A DNA stretch of 23,114 nt from Chromera velia (taxonomy: Eukaryota > Sar > Chromeraceae). Below, piece after piece: positions 9,877-18,721 of the stretch. The notes beneath the pieces are model-generated. The model was not told the DNA's origin and ran no database searches. It was given only the letters and a program-made list of their open reading frames with translations. Both the position numbers and the translations under genes were made by a program. Positions within the stretch are counted from its first letter, which is position 1, and every line of letters begins with the position of its first letter. The stretch covers positions 1 through 23,114 of the forward strand of contig JAHBMJ010001347.1 in NCBI GenBank assembly GCA_018398765.1, in the 5' to 3' direction.

Positions 9877-11203
9877 ATGATTGAGGAAACACTAAAAGGA
9901 ATTGACCCAAAGAAGGCGCTGGGTTTGGATAGGGTTGGCTCCTGTCACCTCTCGTTATATTTTGGTTTTTCTCCTCTCTCCTGCTTGCTACTCTTTATCT
10001 TTTTTAATTTGTTTCACCTTTTTTCTTTCTGGCCTAAACGCTGGAATGTATTGCGCATTGCTCCCGTTCCCAGGGGCCCGCCGAGTCTCAACTGTAACGA
10101 ATGGCGCCCGATCCACATTGTGGGGCTTCTGGGTAAGATTTTTGCTTTATTGATGGACTCAAAGATCAGGAAGGAGATAAAAATTAACGAAAGGCAGCTC
10201 GGTTTCAGATAGGGGGTAGGGACAAGGGAGGCCTTCGCTGCTCTGTCTTCGTTAATTCTCTGCTCTAAAAAGAAGAAGAGCCCTCTGATTGCCGCGTTCG
10301 TTGATTTCAGTAAGGCGTTTGATATAGTTCCTCGGGTCAAAATGTTAGAGAGGTTCAGGGAGGAAGGAGTAAGCCAAGCTGATGTTTGGATGATTCATTC
10401 GATGTATAGTCAGGTGAAGGCTCGGGTGGATAGGGCAACAGAATGCTTTCCAGAAGGCGGAGGAGTAAAACAAGGCAATCCTCTCTCTCCTCTCCTCTTT
10501 CTTCTTTTCATCAACAATCTGCATAAGTCTGTTAGCTCCGATAATAAAAACAAGAATCAAAGCTCGGCTAGGGGTACTGATAGAGAGACTCCTGTCAGAC
10601 TGTCTGACATTTTAATCGAAAGCATCGGATACGCTGACGACCTTGTTCTGTTTCAAAATTGCTCACAGTGTTTCTGACTTGCAGAAACGCCTGTCTCACC
10701 TCGAGGACTATTGTAAAGAGCACGGCCTGAATGTGAATTTAAAGAAAACAAAAGTTATACTTCTCTCCTCCCCCCACCCCGACCTAGTGCCCCGGACTCC
10801 TTTTCTTTATGAAGGCAGACCAGTGGAAGCGGTGAGTAAATATAAGTATTTGGGCAACTGGGTTTTTGAGGGCGGAGACCTTAGTAAGACAGTCGAAGCC
10901 CGCATTAAGGCAGCAAAGAAGGCTTTGGGGGCTATGTTTGGTACTCTCTCTTCTCTAGGCTTTGTTTCTCCCTTTTCTAAAATTACTTTGTTCAAGGCCC
11001 TCTGGCTACCAGTCATGCTGTATGGACTGGAAACGATCCCGCTGAGAAAAACAGATGTTGCCTGCCTCGATGCATTACAGTTACGTTTTGTTCGATATTG
11101 TTTTGGTCTCTCCCATCACTCCTTTGTTTCGCCTTCCCTTCTTTCTCTCTCTCTCGAGCTATTCAGTTCTCTACTTGGTAAGTTGAGTGGGGGCTTCATC
11201 TAA
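9877..11203 (+). pseudogene. reverse transcriptase domain of ORF2
   Basis: Motifs appear in the expected order: DPKKALGLDRV (finger region), NEWRPIHIVGLLGKIF, QLGFR then TAG then GVGTREAF, FVDFSKAFDIVP (motif A with its Asp), GGGVKQGNPLSPLLFLLFIN (motif B) and IGYADDLVLF (motif C; YADD at 10630-10641). The frame then shifts and continues with LEDYCKEHGLNVNLKKTKV and YKYLGNWV, the thumb-side motifs of LINE reverse transcriptases. The catalytic aspartates are present, but the TAG at 10210 and the frameshift break the protein. Confidence 0.9.
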
Positions 11204-11711
11204 TACATCAAATCAATCGACCATGCTCTACCCCGGGCAGTGTGGAATGAGTGCTTGGCTGGTTTATGTGAACCTTTCGTTAAAACAGTAAAATGGCTGG
11301 CCGTTTCATTAGATTGCTCCCTTTTGTGGCCTCCATTGCTAAGCACGGCGAAGCACAGTGGGGGACAAGTTTAAAGGGAAGGGCAAGGGCAGAAGGAAAA
11401 GGGTGGTAAAAAAGATCGTAGAGGGTGCCTGGCTGTCCGACTGGTTGAAAGAAGAAACTAGAAACGTTAGAGACAGAGACGGAATTTTTCCCCACCTTGC
11501 GAATCTCTCCCCTTTCCAATCAGAGAATCCGTCCAGACAGCATTTGGCCATGCACCTTCTGAGTGAAAGGAAATGGCGTCCAAGAAGTGAAATAATAGAG
11601 TGTAGTGTTGAACCTCTGCCAAAGAGTCTGGTGCAGTCCTCCGCAGGCTTCCGTATGCTTTTCAGGGCTCTCACAGGGGGGGATATAGATAGAATCCAAC
11701 CGGAACGGCTG

Positions 11712-11774
11712 TGCGATAAATGTTTGTCCCCCTCGTGTGTGATCAAAGATGAGGTTCATGTTTTGACGGAATGT
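11712..11774 (+). other. C-terminal Cys/His motif of LINE ORF2
   Basis: In frame 3 the peptide has CDKC, a further Cys, then H-V-L-T-E-C, that is C-x2-C ... H-x4-C, as often found behind the reverse transcriptase in LINE ORF2 proteins. It lies in an open stretch from 11358 to 12020. Confidence 0.65.
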
Positions 11775-12020
11775 AAGGACACAGAAAGGGAACGGAACAG
11801 GCTGAAAGAACTGTACGAAATTGTGAAGCAGAAAGCACCCATGAACATAAGAATACAGATCGCACAACGCGTTGCAGTTGCAACCGGGAGGGGCACTTCT
11901 GATAATGAGAAAAAAATGAAGGATATGGTGTTGCTGTTATGCACAATTCTGCCTAGAAGCGGTTCCAAAGCTATAGCCTTTTTTCTGAAGAAGGTCCATT
12001 CTGTCGATAAGGCAAGTTGA

Positions 12021-12559
12021 GGCGAATCGATCCGATTGGCATGCAGGCTTCCTCATCCCCCCCCCCCATGAATGTGTGCTCTGGGTTGTCCTCAAAGCCT
12101 TGCTAGTGGCTTAGGATTTGGCGTCGCTAAATCTAGGATTTAACCCTTAATCATCAGGCGGTGTGTGCATTACGCAGTAGTACGTTGCCTACAATAAATG
12201 GCAATAAGTTAGCTATAGGCTACTATAGGCACTAACTAATATTATAACCTAGATTATACTAGAGATTATAACTCTAGCAAATTAGTAGCTATACTTCTTC
12301 ACAGAGGTTCGATTCCGTTTGCGGCTTGCCAGTGACTCTTCAAAATGTATGCTTTACTAGATACTTTAGCACAAATTGCCATATGTACGTATACGCACAG
12401 ACTTGCTCTAGCGCACGCGCTAGCTAGCGCGGGGAAAGTGTCAAGTGCATGGGGAGGTGTAACCCCTCGTCGTTTAACGCATTCGTGATCGAGGAAACGC
12501 AAGCCTCCTCGTCATCTATAGATCGTCGTCCCCCAGCCCTCACCCACATAAACCTAACG
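12021..12559. other. no gene seen; LINE 3' flank and LRR gene 3' flank
   Basis: After the ORF2 stop comes a C-run (about 12058-12067), then AT-rich DNA with many CTAG and TATA motifs (12100-12300). A perfect 14-bp palindrome, gcgctagctagcgc, lies at 12417-12430. The right part should hold the 3' untranslated region of the - strand LRR gene. I found no clear 3' tail of the LINE and no certain RNA gene. Confidence 0.4.
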
Positions 12560-14657
12560 CTACCACCGGCGGAAGGAAGAGAGGGGGGGGAGCTTCCCCT
12601 CCTGTTTTGCCCTCCGCAGGAGGTCCGTACACGTGTGCGAAGAAATTGTCGAGGGGACATGCAATTCGCCCAGTTTGGGCAGCGAATTGGGTCGGAGGGC
12701 TGCAAGGAAGGCGGAAAGACCCCTCTCTCCGAAGACGTTCGATCCAAGGTTTAACGTGCGCAGGGGGGGGAGGCTCTCCTGTCTGACGACCTCAGACAGC
12801 GACTGCATGTCGGTGTCGTCCAACCCGCAGGCCTGGACGGACAGATCCTCCAGGCTCGGCAGGTTCTGACGGCGAACAGCCTGCCAGAGCGCCCTGGTAC
12901 CCCCGCATGGGTTGCAACCAACGCTCAACACTTTGAGGAGAGGAAGACCCCCTTCTGACTCTGCCAGAGCCTGGAAGAGAGTCTCAACACTCTCTGGAGG
13001 AAGATTATCATAATGGTTGTCATCTCCCTCTCGCATTCTCAGGTGTCTCATGGTCAGGGTCTGGAGCGACAAAAGGTGCCCACCCCTGACGCTACGACCG
13101 AGCCACACCGAGAAATCGTCCGCCACCACCGTGCCATCAAAGCGGAGGTGTGCGAGGCGGAGGAGTTTTTGGGTCGCCATCGCTTGAGCAAGGAACTCTA
13201 TACCCTCCCCCGCTGCATCCCACTGGAGGTGGAGCTGCTCCAACAGAGGCAACCCCTCCTCAGAGTCACACACGCCCCCCATGAACGCTTTCATTCCCTC
13301 CCTACCCATACGGTTGCCCCACAACATCAGGGAACGGAGGGAGGGCCAATTGCCTACTCGCACCGTTTCACCCAACAACCCCATGTCCCCCTCACTCAGT
13401 TCCTGATCAGCCAAGTCCAATTTGGACAGCCGTGGAAGTTTCACACTCCCAAACGCCAACAGGACCGGATTCTGACCCCCTTCCGACCGGCTCCCCAACC
13501 TCAAAGCGCTGCAGTCGCTGCGAAGCGTCTCAAGGCTTTCAAGGCGCCCTGCTCGCAGGGTTTCAGCGAACGAATCCATCACTTCCATCCCTGGCTCTTC
13601 TGACCGCCTTAAATCAATGGTTAGAGAGAGAGACGTCCAGGGAGGGGGCTGCGAGCTCTCCCTCAACGCGCCGAGTAAGGCTGCTGCTGCTGCTGCGGAT
13701 TTGAGACGGACCTCAACCGTATGGTCCCCTCTGATGGGGGGCAGTCTGCACTCCCCCAGGAGACGAGCAACGTCTGCGGTTCTACTCGTAAACCAAAGCG
13801 GGGGCAGCGCCACCCTCTGCAAAGGGGGCCTCTCGCCCTCATTTACCAAGGACGTCATCAGGACCCCCCACACATCGTCAATCTTGCCCACCCCCCCCAA
13901 ATTCAGATCCTTCAGGGCAGGCAGAAACGAAGCTTTCAACGCCCCTGCAAACTCGTGTGCTACTGCCTCATCTCTAGCCAAATCCCCTCTTGCCATTCCG
14001 AGGTCCGCCCCTTGCAGGTTCAGGATTTCCAGGGCACAGAGCTGACCTGCCTTCACTTGACTCGCAAAGCCCTTGATAAATTCAGGGCCGAGACGGCACT
14101 CTGCGAGACAGAGCTCCCTCAGGTTGGGGAGGGTCTCTCTCTGGAGTAGCTCGGTTGCTGTCACCCTCGTCCGCAGGCCCCCACACTGCTGCTGCTTCTC
14201 CAGGCGCTCAGCCTGCAAGAGCAACCGCTCGATCTTCATACCCCCGGCTTCACGGAACGCCCCCGCGAGCGCTTGCAGGGTCTCATCTCCGATATAGCAC
14301 CTCGAGAGGTTGAGACAAAGGAGACGGGAAGCGTTGCTGGACTTCAACCAGCTCGCCAACGCATCAACTCCCGGTCCCAATCTGTTGCCTGCAGCCAGAC
14401 AAACACGCAATCCGCAGAAGAGATACGGACGTATTGATGAATGCACTCTGATCTAAATTTCTGCCTGGCTTCCTTTAAGCCATCTATCAAAAGGAAAAGC
14501 GAAGGGCGACACAGCCGTAACGCCACTAACTTGGCTCCTCCCTCTGTCTTCTGTCAAGCTCTGACGGACCTTCGAGGCTGAGGCTCTCGAGCGATGGTGG
14601 CAAGGCTGAAAAGACCCGAGGGGCCTCCGATGGACCAACAGAGTCGTCTGCAGACAT
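12560..14657 (-). CDS. leucine-rich-repeat protein (ribonuclease-inhibitor type), 3' exons
   Basis: Two exons are well supported: 14657-14570 and 14388-12560, joined over a 181-bp intron (donor gtccgt, acceptor gctgcag). The join completes a glycine codon and restores the repeat SLESLSLEGNRLGPGVDALA. Together they encode 638 residues, ending in SSFRRW and TAG. About fifteen repeats of the pattern LxxLxLxxNxLxxxGxxxLxxxL are visible, for example LRSLMLWGNRMGREGMKAFM and LRTLNLGSNVFGERGLSAFL. This type folds into a horseshoe used for protein binding; the partner is unknown. No membrane segment was seen. The long ORF has no ATG near its left end (its apparent first codon is GTG), which confirms that it is a downstream exon. 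ATG 14657 could be the start, but a tctgcag acceptor lies 8 nt inside it, so upstream exons are more likely. Confidence 0.82.
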
Positions 14658-14700
14658 CGTCACAAAGAAAGAGACGAAAGCAGGAATCAAGCCTGGATTC

Positions 14701-14733
14701 TCCCATGCCTCTCTCCCTCTCTCTCTCCCTCCC

Positions 14734-14766
<33 letters not shown>

Positions 14767-14788
14767 TCTCTGTGTGTGTGTGTGTGTG
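14701..14788. repeat. compound microsatellite with a 30-bp poly-C
   Basis: The array is (CT)n, then C30 at 14735-14764, then (CT)4 and (GT)n. It lies in the LRR gene intron just upstream of exon 14657-14570. Poly-glycine ORFs here are artefacts of the repeat. Confidence 0.9.
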
Positions 14789-15440
14789 TACGCCGTTGCA
14801 TATTTGATCAGGTGCTTCGTGCTGCAGCAGCCTCCATCGATCTGCCCTTCGACTCGATCCTCCACCGAATAAAGCTGTCCCACTCTCCCTCACCCTCCCC
14901 CCGTCAACACTATCCCCCCCAGCACATGCACTGAAGCCAGCCAGCCCAACGAACCTGCGAACCGCAGCCCCTTCAAGCAGATCCCTTTCCCCTTCTCCTT
15001 CTTCTTCCCCCCTTCCTCCGACGCCGAGGAGGAAGAGGAGGAGGCGGAGGCGGAGGCTGAGGGTGAGGCGGAGGAGGGGGAGGCGGCCGCCTCTTTCAAG
15101 AAGAGACAGAGGCGCGAGAGCGCGGCTCCCTTCACGGCAGAGGGACCTGAACGCACGCGCACACCCAAATTTGCACCCACATTGGACTTTTTTGAAGTAT
15201 GCCCACTGTGGAAGAGGAGAAAAAAAAAGAATGGGACGAGAAGGCAGAAAGGCAAGTCGGATAAGGGAGAGAGGGAAAAGAAGGGGGAGGCAGGCAGATG
15301 ATATGACAGGGAGAAAGGCGCAACTGAAGGGTAGGAGAGAGAGGTGGTGCTTTCTTCCTTGAACAAGAAGAACGGAACCGAAAAAAAAACACATCAACTG
15401 ATCACTTTGATGATGCACGTTGACTTCAAATGGGATCTAC

Positions 15441-15832
15441 TCAAAACGAACGGATGAATCGAAAAACTCGACCCCACCAAGTACGAGATGCTTCACCGAG
15501 GAAGGTAGAAACTTGAGGAGAAGAAAAATCTTCCTGGGGGAGAGATTGCAGCCTGCAGATCGAAACACAAATTTGATGAATGAACAAGAAATCAGTTTTC
15601 GCGGCCGCATCCCGGGCACAAGCAGGTAGGCAAACAAGGGGGCTCGGCACTCTTCATTGGGTGATAAGCAAGCGATGCCACAAAAAAGCTTCGCGACGCT
15701 CCCCGACATGCACTTCTCTTCTCTCCTTACCCGTCAGCCAGACAAAAAGCCAGGTGGCTTGTTTGGCCAAAATTGAGTGGCGGCTGGCGTTGGCTGGTTA
15801 GTCAGCTCAAAGAGCCACGCAACGGCTCTCTC

Positions 15833-15878
<46 letters not shown>

Positions 15879-17033
15879 CCTCTCTCTCCCCCCCTCTCTC
15901 TCTCTGTGTGTGTGTGTGTGTGTGTATGTGTGTGTGCATCTGTGTGTGTGCGTGTGTGTGTGTATCTCTGTGTGTATGTGTCTGGGCCAGTTAATTGAGT
16001 ATGGAGCCCGTACGTATTTTTTGAAAAAACAAATCAGTCAGTCAGTCAGTCAGTCAGTCAGCCTGTCATCGACCCAGGCAGGTACTCTGTCTGTCCGCCA
16101 GCAGCTCAATCAAGAATCTCGATTCCTTAATTACCGGATAAGTCGAAGCTCTTGAATGACTCTCCATCCACTTTTCCCTGCGGGCACCCTCAGAAACAGG
16201 GGAGGAGAAGATACTGAGGCAGGCGAACAGAAAAAATGCGAAGAGGCAACGGAAGACGCAGAAGGATCTGAGTTGGAAACAGAAAAGAACAGATGTGAGA
16301 TTACAGTAGCAGGATGTAAATCAAACGCAGTAGCATGGGATTTCAGAAACATCGGGCGGCGTCAATCCTTTCTGTGCTTCTTCGCACAGAAAAATATCAA
16401 CTTGCCTACTCCAGTCAGTCAGTCCGTACGTCACGTGCCGCTTCGCACACGCATTCCTACTGGGCCCTCTTTCTAAAAAAAAAAGAAAAGAAAAGAAAAC
16501 GCACCTACCTTCTTTCTGGCGAAAAGGCAGAGCCAACCGATTCCGAACGCGTCTCCGTCTCCGATCAATTGCGACACGTCCTGAGCGATGGGAGACGGAG
16601 GAAAGATGTTAGGCAACTGGTAACAGGACTGTACTGTACGAAAAGAGGAAGGGATGTGCACAGGCAGGAGAGACTCACTGACCGCGGGGGAGGGATCCAT
16701 AAGGTTGAGGAGGACACCGAAGACCGCTCGTTCTTGAGGATCTTGCTCGCAGTCACTGGGAGGAGGGACTGCGTCCTCTGCAAACAAACGTCGAGAGCAA
16801 TCCCGAATGGAAGAGAACGTCCAGGGATCGGAAAATTCCTGTACCATTGTGCATAGAGTCCTGTGCGATCCCTGGGCAATCGAGAGAGCACCGCGCGCAG
16901 CGAACGCCTGGAAAGAGTGGTCAGAGCCTTGGTCTCTGTCTGCTACAAAACTTACAAACCACATCCAGAGCCCCGATGCAGAGGCTGCTGACTCACCTTT
17001 CTTCTTCTCGTCAGTTTGACAAGTGGCAACCAT
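15441..17033 (-). CDS. probable 5' exons of the LRR gene
   Basis: Proposed exons on the - strand are: 17033-16997 (ATG, MVATCQTDEKKK), 16942-16683, 16580-16509, possibly 16400-16327, then 16177-16135 and 15552 to about 15452 or 15441. Donors are gtgagt, gtcagt, gtaggt and gtaatt; acceptors are tttgtag, cgctcag, cccgcag and ctgcag. Phases agree where testable. The join 16135/15552 gives FKSFDLSGCNLSPRK, leading to FLPSSVKHLVLGG, which mirrors the LPPSLESLSLEG repeat of the downstream exon. That is why I assign these exons to the same gene. The first exon pair is uncertain because the 54-bp intron is also open in frame. The exon at 16400-16327 (PPDVSEIPCYC) has a weak donor. The junction to 14657 is unresolved. 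The N-terminal 120 residues match no family I know; they could belong to a separate gene. Confidence 0.5.
15828..15990. repeat. (CT)n(GT)n compound microsatellite
   Basis: About 78 bp of CT-rich repeat are followed by about 85 bp of imperfect GT repeat, inside the proposed LRR intron 16134-15553. ORFs rich in SLSLS and VCVCV here are artefacts. Confidence 0.9.
16034..16061. repeat. (CAGT)7 tetranucleotide repeat
   Basis: Seven copies of the CAGT/ACTG unit lie in the same proposed intron. The unit is the same as in the Rpn1 intron starts further right. Confidence 0.9.
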
Positions 17034-17284
17034 TGCTCAATCCCGAACGAAGAAGGGTCAGGAAGAATCAAAATCAATCGAATGGTGCAGACGCTTAAAC
17101 TGCGAACGAAACGACACTGAAATATATACTTCTGTATCGAAGAGGTGCGGTCTCCAGCAAAGAACCGGTTGGTAACGAACACGGCAAAGTTCCAGAGGAG
17201 CAAATCAAAATCAGGAGAGCAAAAAGCACTAAAAGATAGGGAGTCTGATCGATTTGCAAGGTCTAAAAGGAGATAGGCCATCAT

Positions 17285-18581
17285 TGACTTTTGTCAGATC
17301 ACATCAAATCGCAGTCTGAATGAAGTTTGATTTTTTTTTTTTCAGTCAGTTTGATTGCATGACGCGCGCTTATTAATAATTTTGTCGATCGTGCATCTAG
17401 AGCATTCTAGAGCTTAATTTTGTCTTGCGCGCGGGCCCGCGAGGCATCACATCGGGCGCGCGGTGCGCGCGATTGCACGCGCGCAGAGTGGCCCGGGCGG
17501 GAAAGCCCATGCAGCTCATGCATGCAACCACGGTGGGGGCGGTGCCGGCGTGCCCGGGCGTGCCATACCACGGGAAGGTCCAAACTTCGGAATGGGTCCA
17601 GTCGGAGATTCAGTCGGAGAACACATTTAGCTAAATTTTTCCTTTAAACGTCTATACAAATGTCTTAAAGTGACTGTTACACTAAAATGATATGATCGCA
17701 ATAACAAATACATTAAAATACATTATGAGCACTGCGACAATCTCCATGCTCAATAGACCCGGTCGGGCAAGGTTACGGTGAGAAACGGGGGTATGATGAA
17801 CTAGAGGTATATAAAAAAGAATTGATGATGTCTGACTAATCTAAAATATCTAGTAACATCTAATAAAAATTATAAGACTAGCAACTCAGATTAGCGAGAT
17901 TACTAGTTAAGCTCATAAAACAATAACGTTTATAAAAGTTTGCAGGGCGACCTCTTTAAGGCAAAATAGTAATAGTGCCTACAACAGTGCTTTAAGTTAC
18001 TACTAAATAACTGAAAATCACTTTTCACTTAATATATATAAGTACGCTACTAGGTATGCTAACACTCTAACTAACACTAGTTGAAAGTATACCAATCTAG
18101 ATACCGATTAATTACAACCTACAAACTAGCCTACAAATCGTTTCACTTTCTATCTCACTTTTACAGAAAACTACCAAACATGTAGGTGCTATGCTGGCCT
18201 ACATCTTCTTTTCACCGTGTCAGCCAGACGAAGCTTCATCGAGACCCAGATCGACCGGGTTCGCGTGGCAGGGAAAAGACCTCTTCAATCATCAATCAGT
18301 CTATCAATCGATCGACTGCCAGTGATCGATGGGTGCTCACAAAGCTGACGCGCAACCAGCCGTAACCGAGTAGGCCGTCTGTGCTGGCATCAACTCTTCA
18401 TTCTTCCCTGCCATCCAATCGTATCACCCTCGCCGTTTCTGTCCCTTAGAAGATCGACCTGTCGACATCTGAGTCACACTTTTGCCCTCTATACCTGCAG
18501 ACTTACTTCCGAACCCCCTCTATCCGTCTACCCATCTCTTTTCTGACTCGGTCTCCCTCCCCCGCTTTCCCCCTCATTCGA
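17285..18581. other. intergenic region, no gene seen
   Basis: The region lies between the probable LRR gene start and the Rpn1 stop codon. It has a short, very CpG-rich island at 17425-17500 (gcgcgc blocks), about 400 bp upstream of ATG 17033. It also has an AT-rich block at 17635-18190 with many CTAG and TATA motifs. The right part must hold the Rpn1 3' untranslated region, and the island could belong to the LRR gene promoter; both are inference. No RNA gene or terminal repeat pair was recognised. Confidence 0.4.
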
Positions 18582-18663
18582 TCACTTTTCCGTTTTCTCC
18601 TTGTAGTTCGGGTTCGGTCGCAGAACGACCACGCCCTCCAGGACCGGGCTCAGAGGAAGGTCT

Positions 18664-18721
<58 letters not shown>

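Larger units (their letters stand above)
2211..12020 (+). mobile_element. decayed LINE-type (non-LTR) retrotransposon
   Basis: Two long consecutive coding regions on the + strand have the order expected of a non-LTR retrotransposon: ORF1 with a coiled-coil N-terminus, then ORF2 with an AP-type endonuclease, a reverse transcriptase and a C-terminal Cys/His motif. No integrase, protease or long terminal repeats were seen, which argues against an LTR element. The span given runs from the first ORF1 ATG to the ORF2 stop. The true ends lie somewhat outside and no poly(A) or repeat tail was identified. The copy cannot be active: it has about 18 in-frame stops, at least three to five frameshifts and a 1.07-kb DNA transposon inside ORF1. 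The exact clade is not assigned. Confidence 0.9.
8083..12020 (+). pseudogene. LINE ORF2: endonuclease-reverse transcriptase, broken
   Basis: The probable start is ATG 8083, 12 nt past the ORF1 stop codon and in another frame. The order is an AP-type endonuclease (8098-8970), a linker with a basic region (9460-9650), a reverse transcriptase (9877-11100) and a Cys/His motif (11712-11774). In-frame stops are TAG at 8401, 8650, 8968, 9655, 9781 and 10210, TGA at 8740 and 9712, and TAA at 11201. Frame changes occur near 10655-10675, just after YADD, and near 11355-11365 in a run of G. The last frame ends with TGA at 12018-12020. Complete ORF2 proteins of LINEs are about 1000-1300 residues; this region spans about 1310 codons, so little has been deleted. 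The protein would act in target-primed reverse transcription, but this copy is dead. Confidence 0.88.

Noticed and set aside
2460-10212. UAG reassigned to glutamine in the host genome
   Set aside because: The LRR gene ends with TAG and Rpn1 with TGA, neither has internal TAG or TGA, and the LINE also has TGA, TAA and frameshifts. Recoding limited to the element is kept only as an alternative.
12303-12316. ggttcgattcc, identical to a tRNA T-arm (B box), with an A-box-like tggcttaggatttgg about 190 bp upstream
   Set aside because: The T-stem bases do not pair well, no acceptor stem or anticodon arm fits, and the box spacing is too long. A very decayed tRNA-derived SINE cannot be excluded.
12417-12430. 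Perfect palindrome gcgctagctagcgc
   Set aside because: It is short, single and has no partner or neighbouring feature that would suggest a function.
12560-14446. Reading the long LRR ORF as a complete gene starting at 14446
   Set aside because: The codon at 14446 is GTG, not ATG, and an in-frame stop lies just before it. The tgcag acceptor at 14389 and the repeat restored by splicing show it is a 3' exon.
15773-16155. ORFs of SLSLS and VCVCV repeats
   Set aside because: They are translations of the CT and GT microsatellite in a proposed intron.
16952-17284. Minus-strand ORF from ATG 17284
   Set aside because: It overlaps the better-supported start at 17033 in another frame, shows no recognisable composition, and probably covers the 5' untranslated region.
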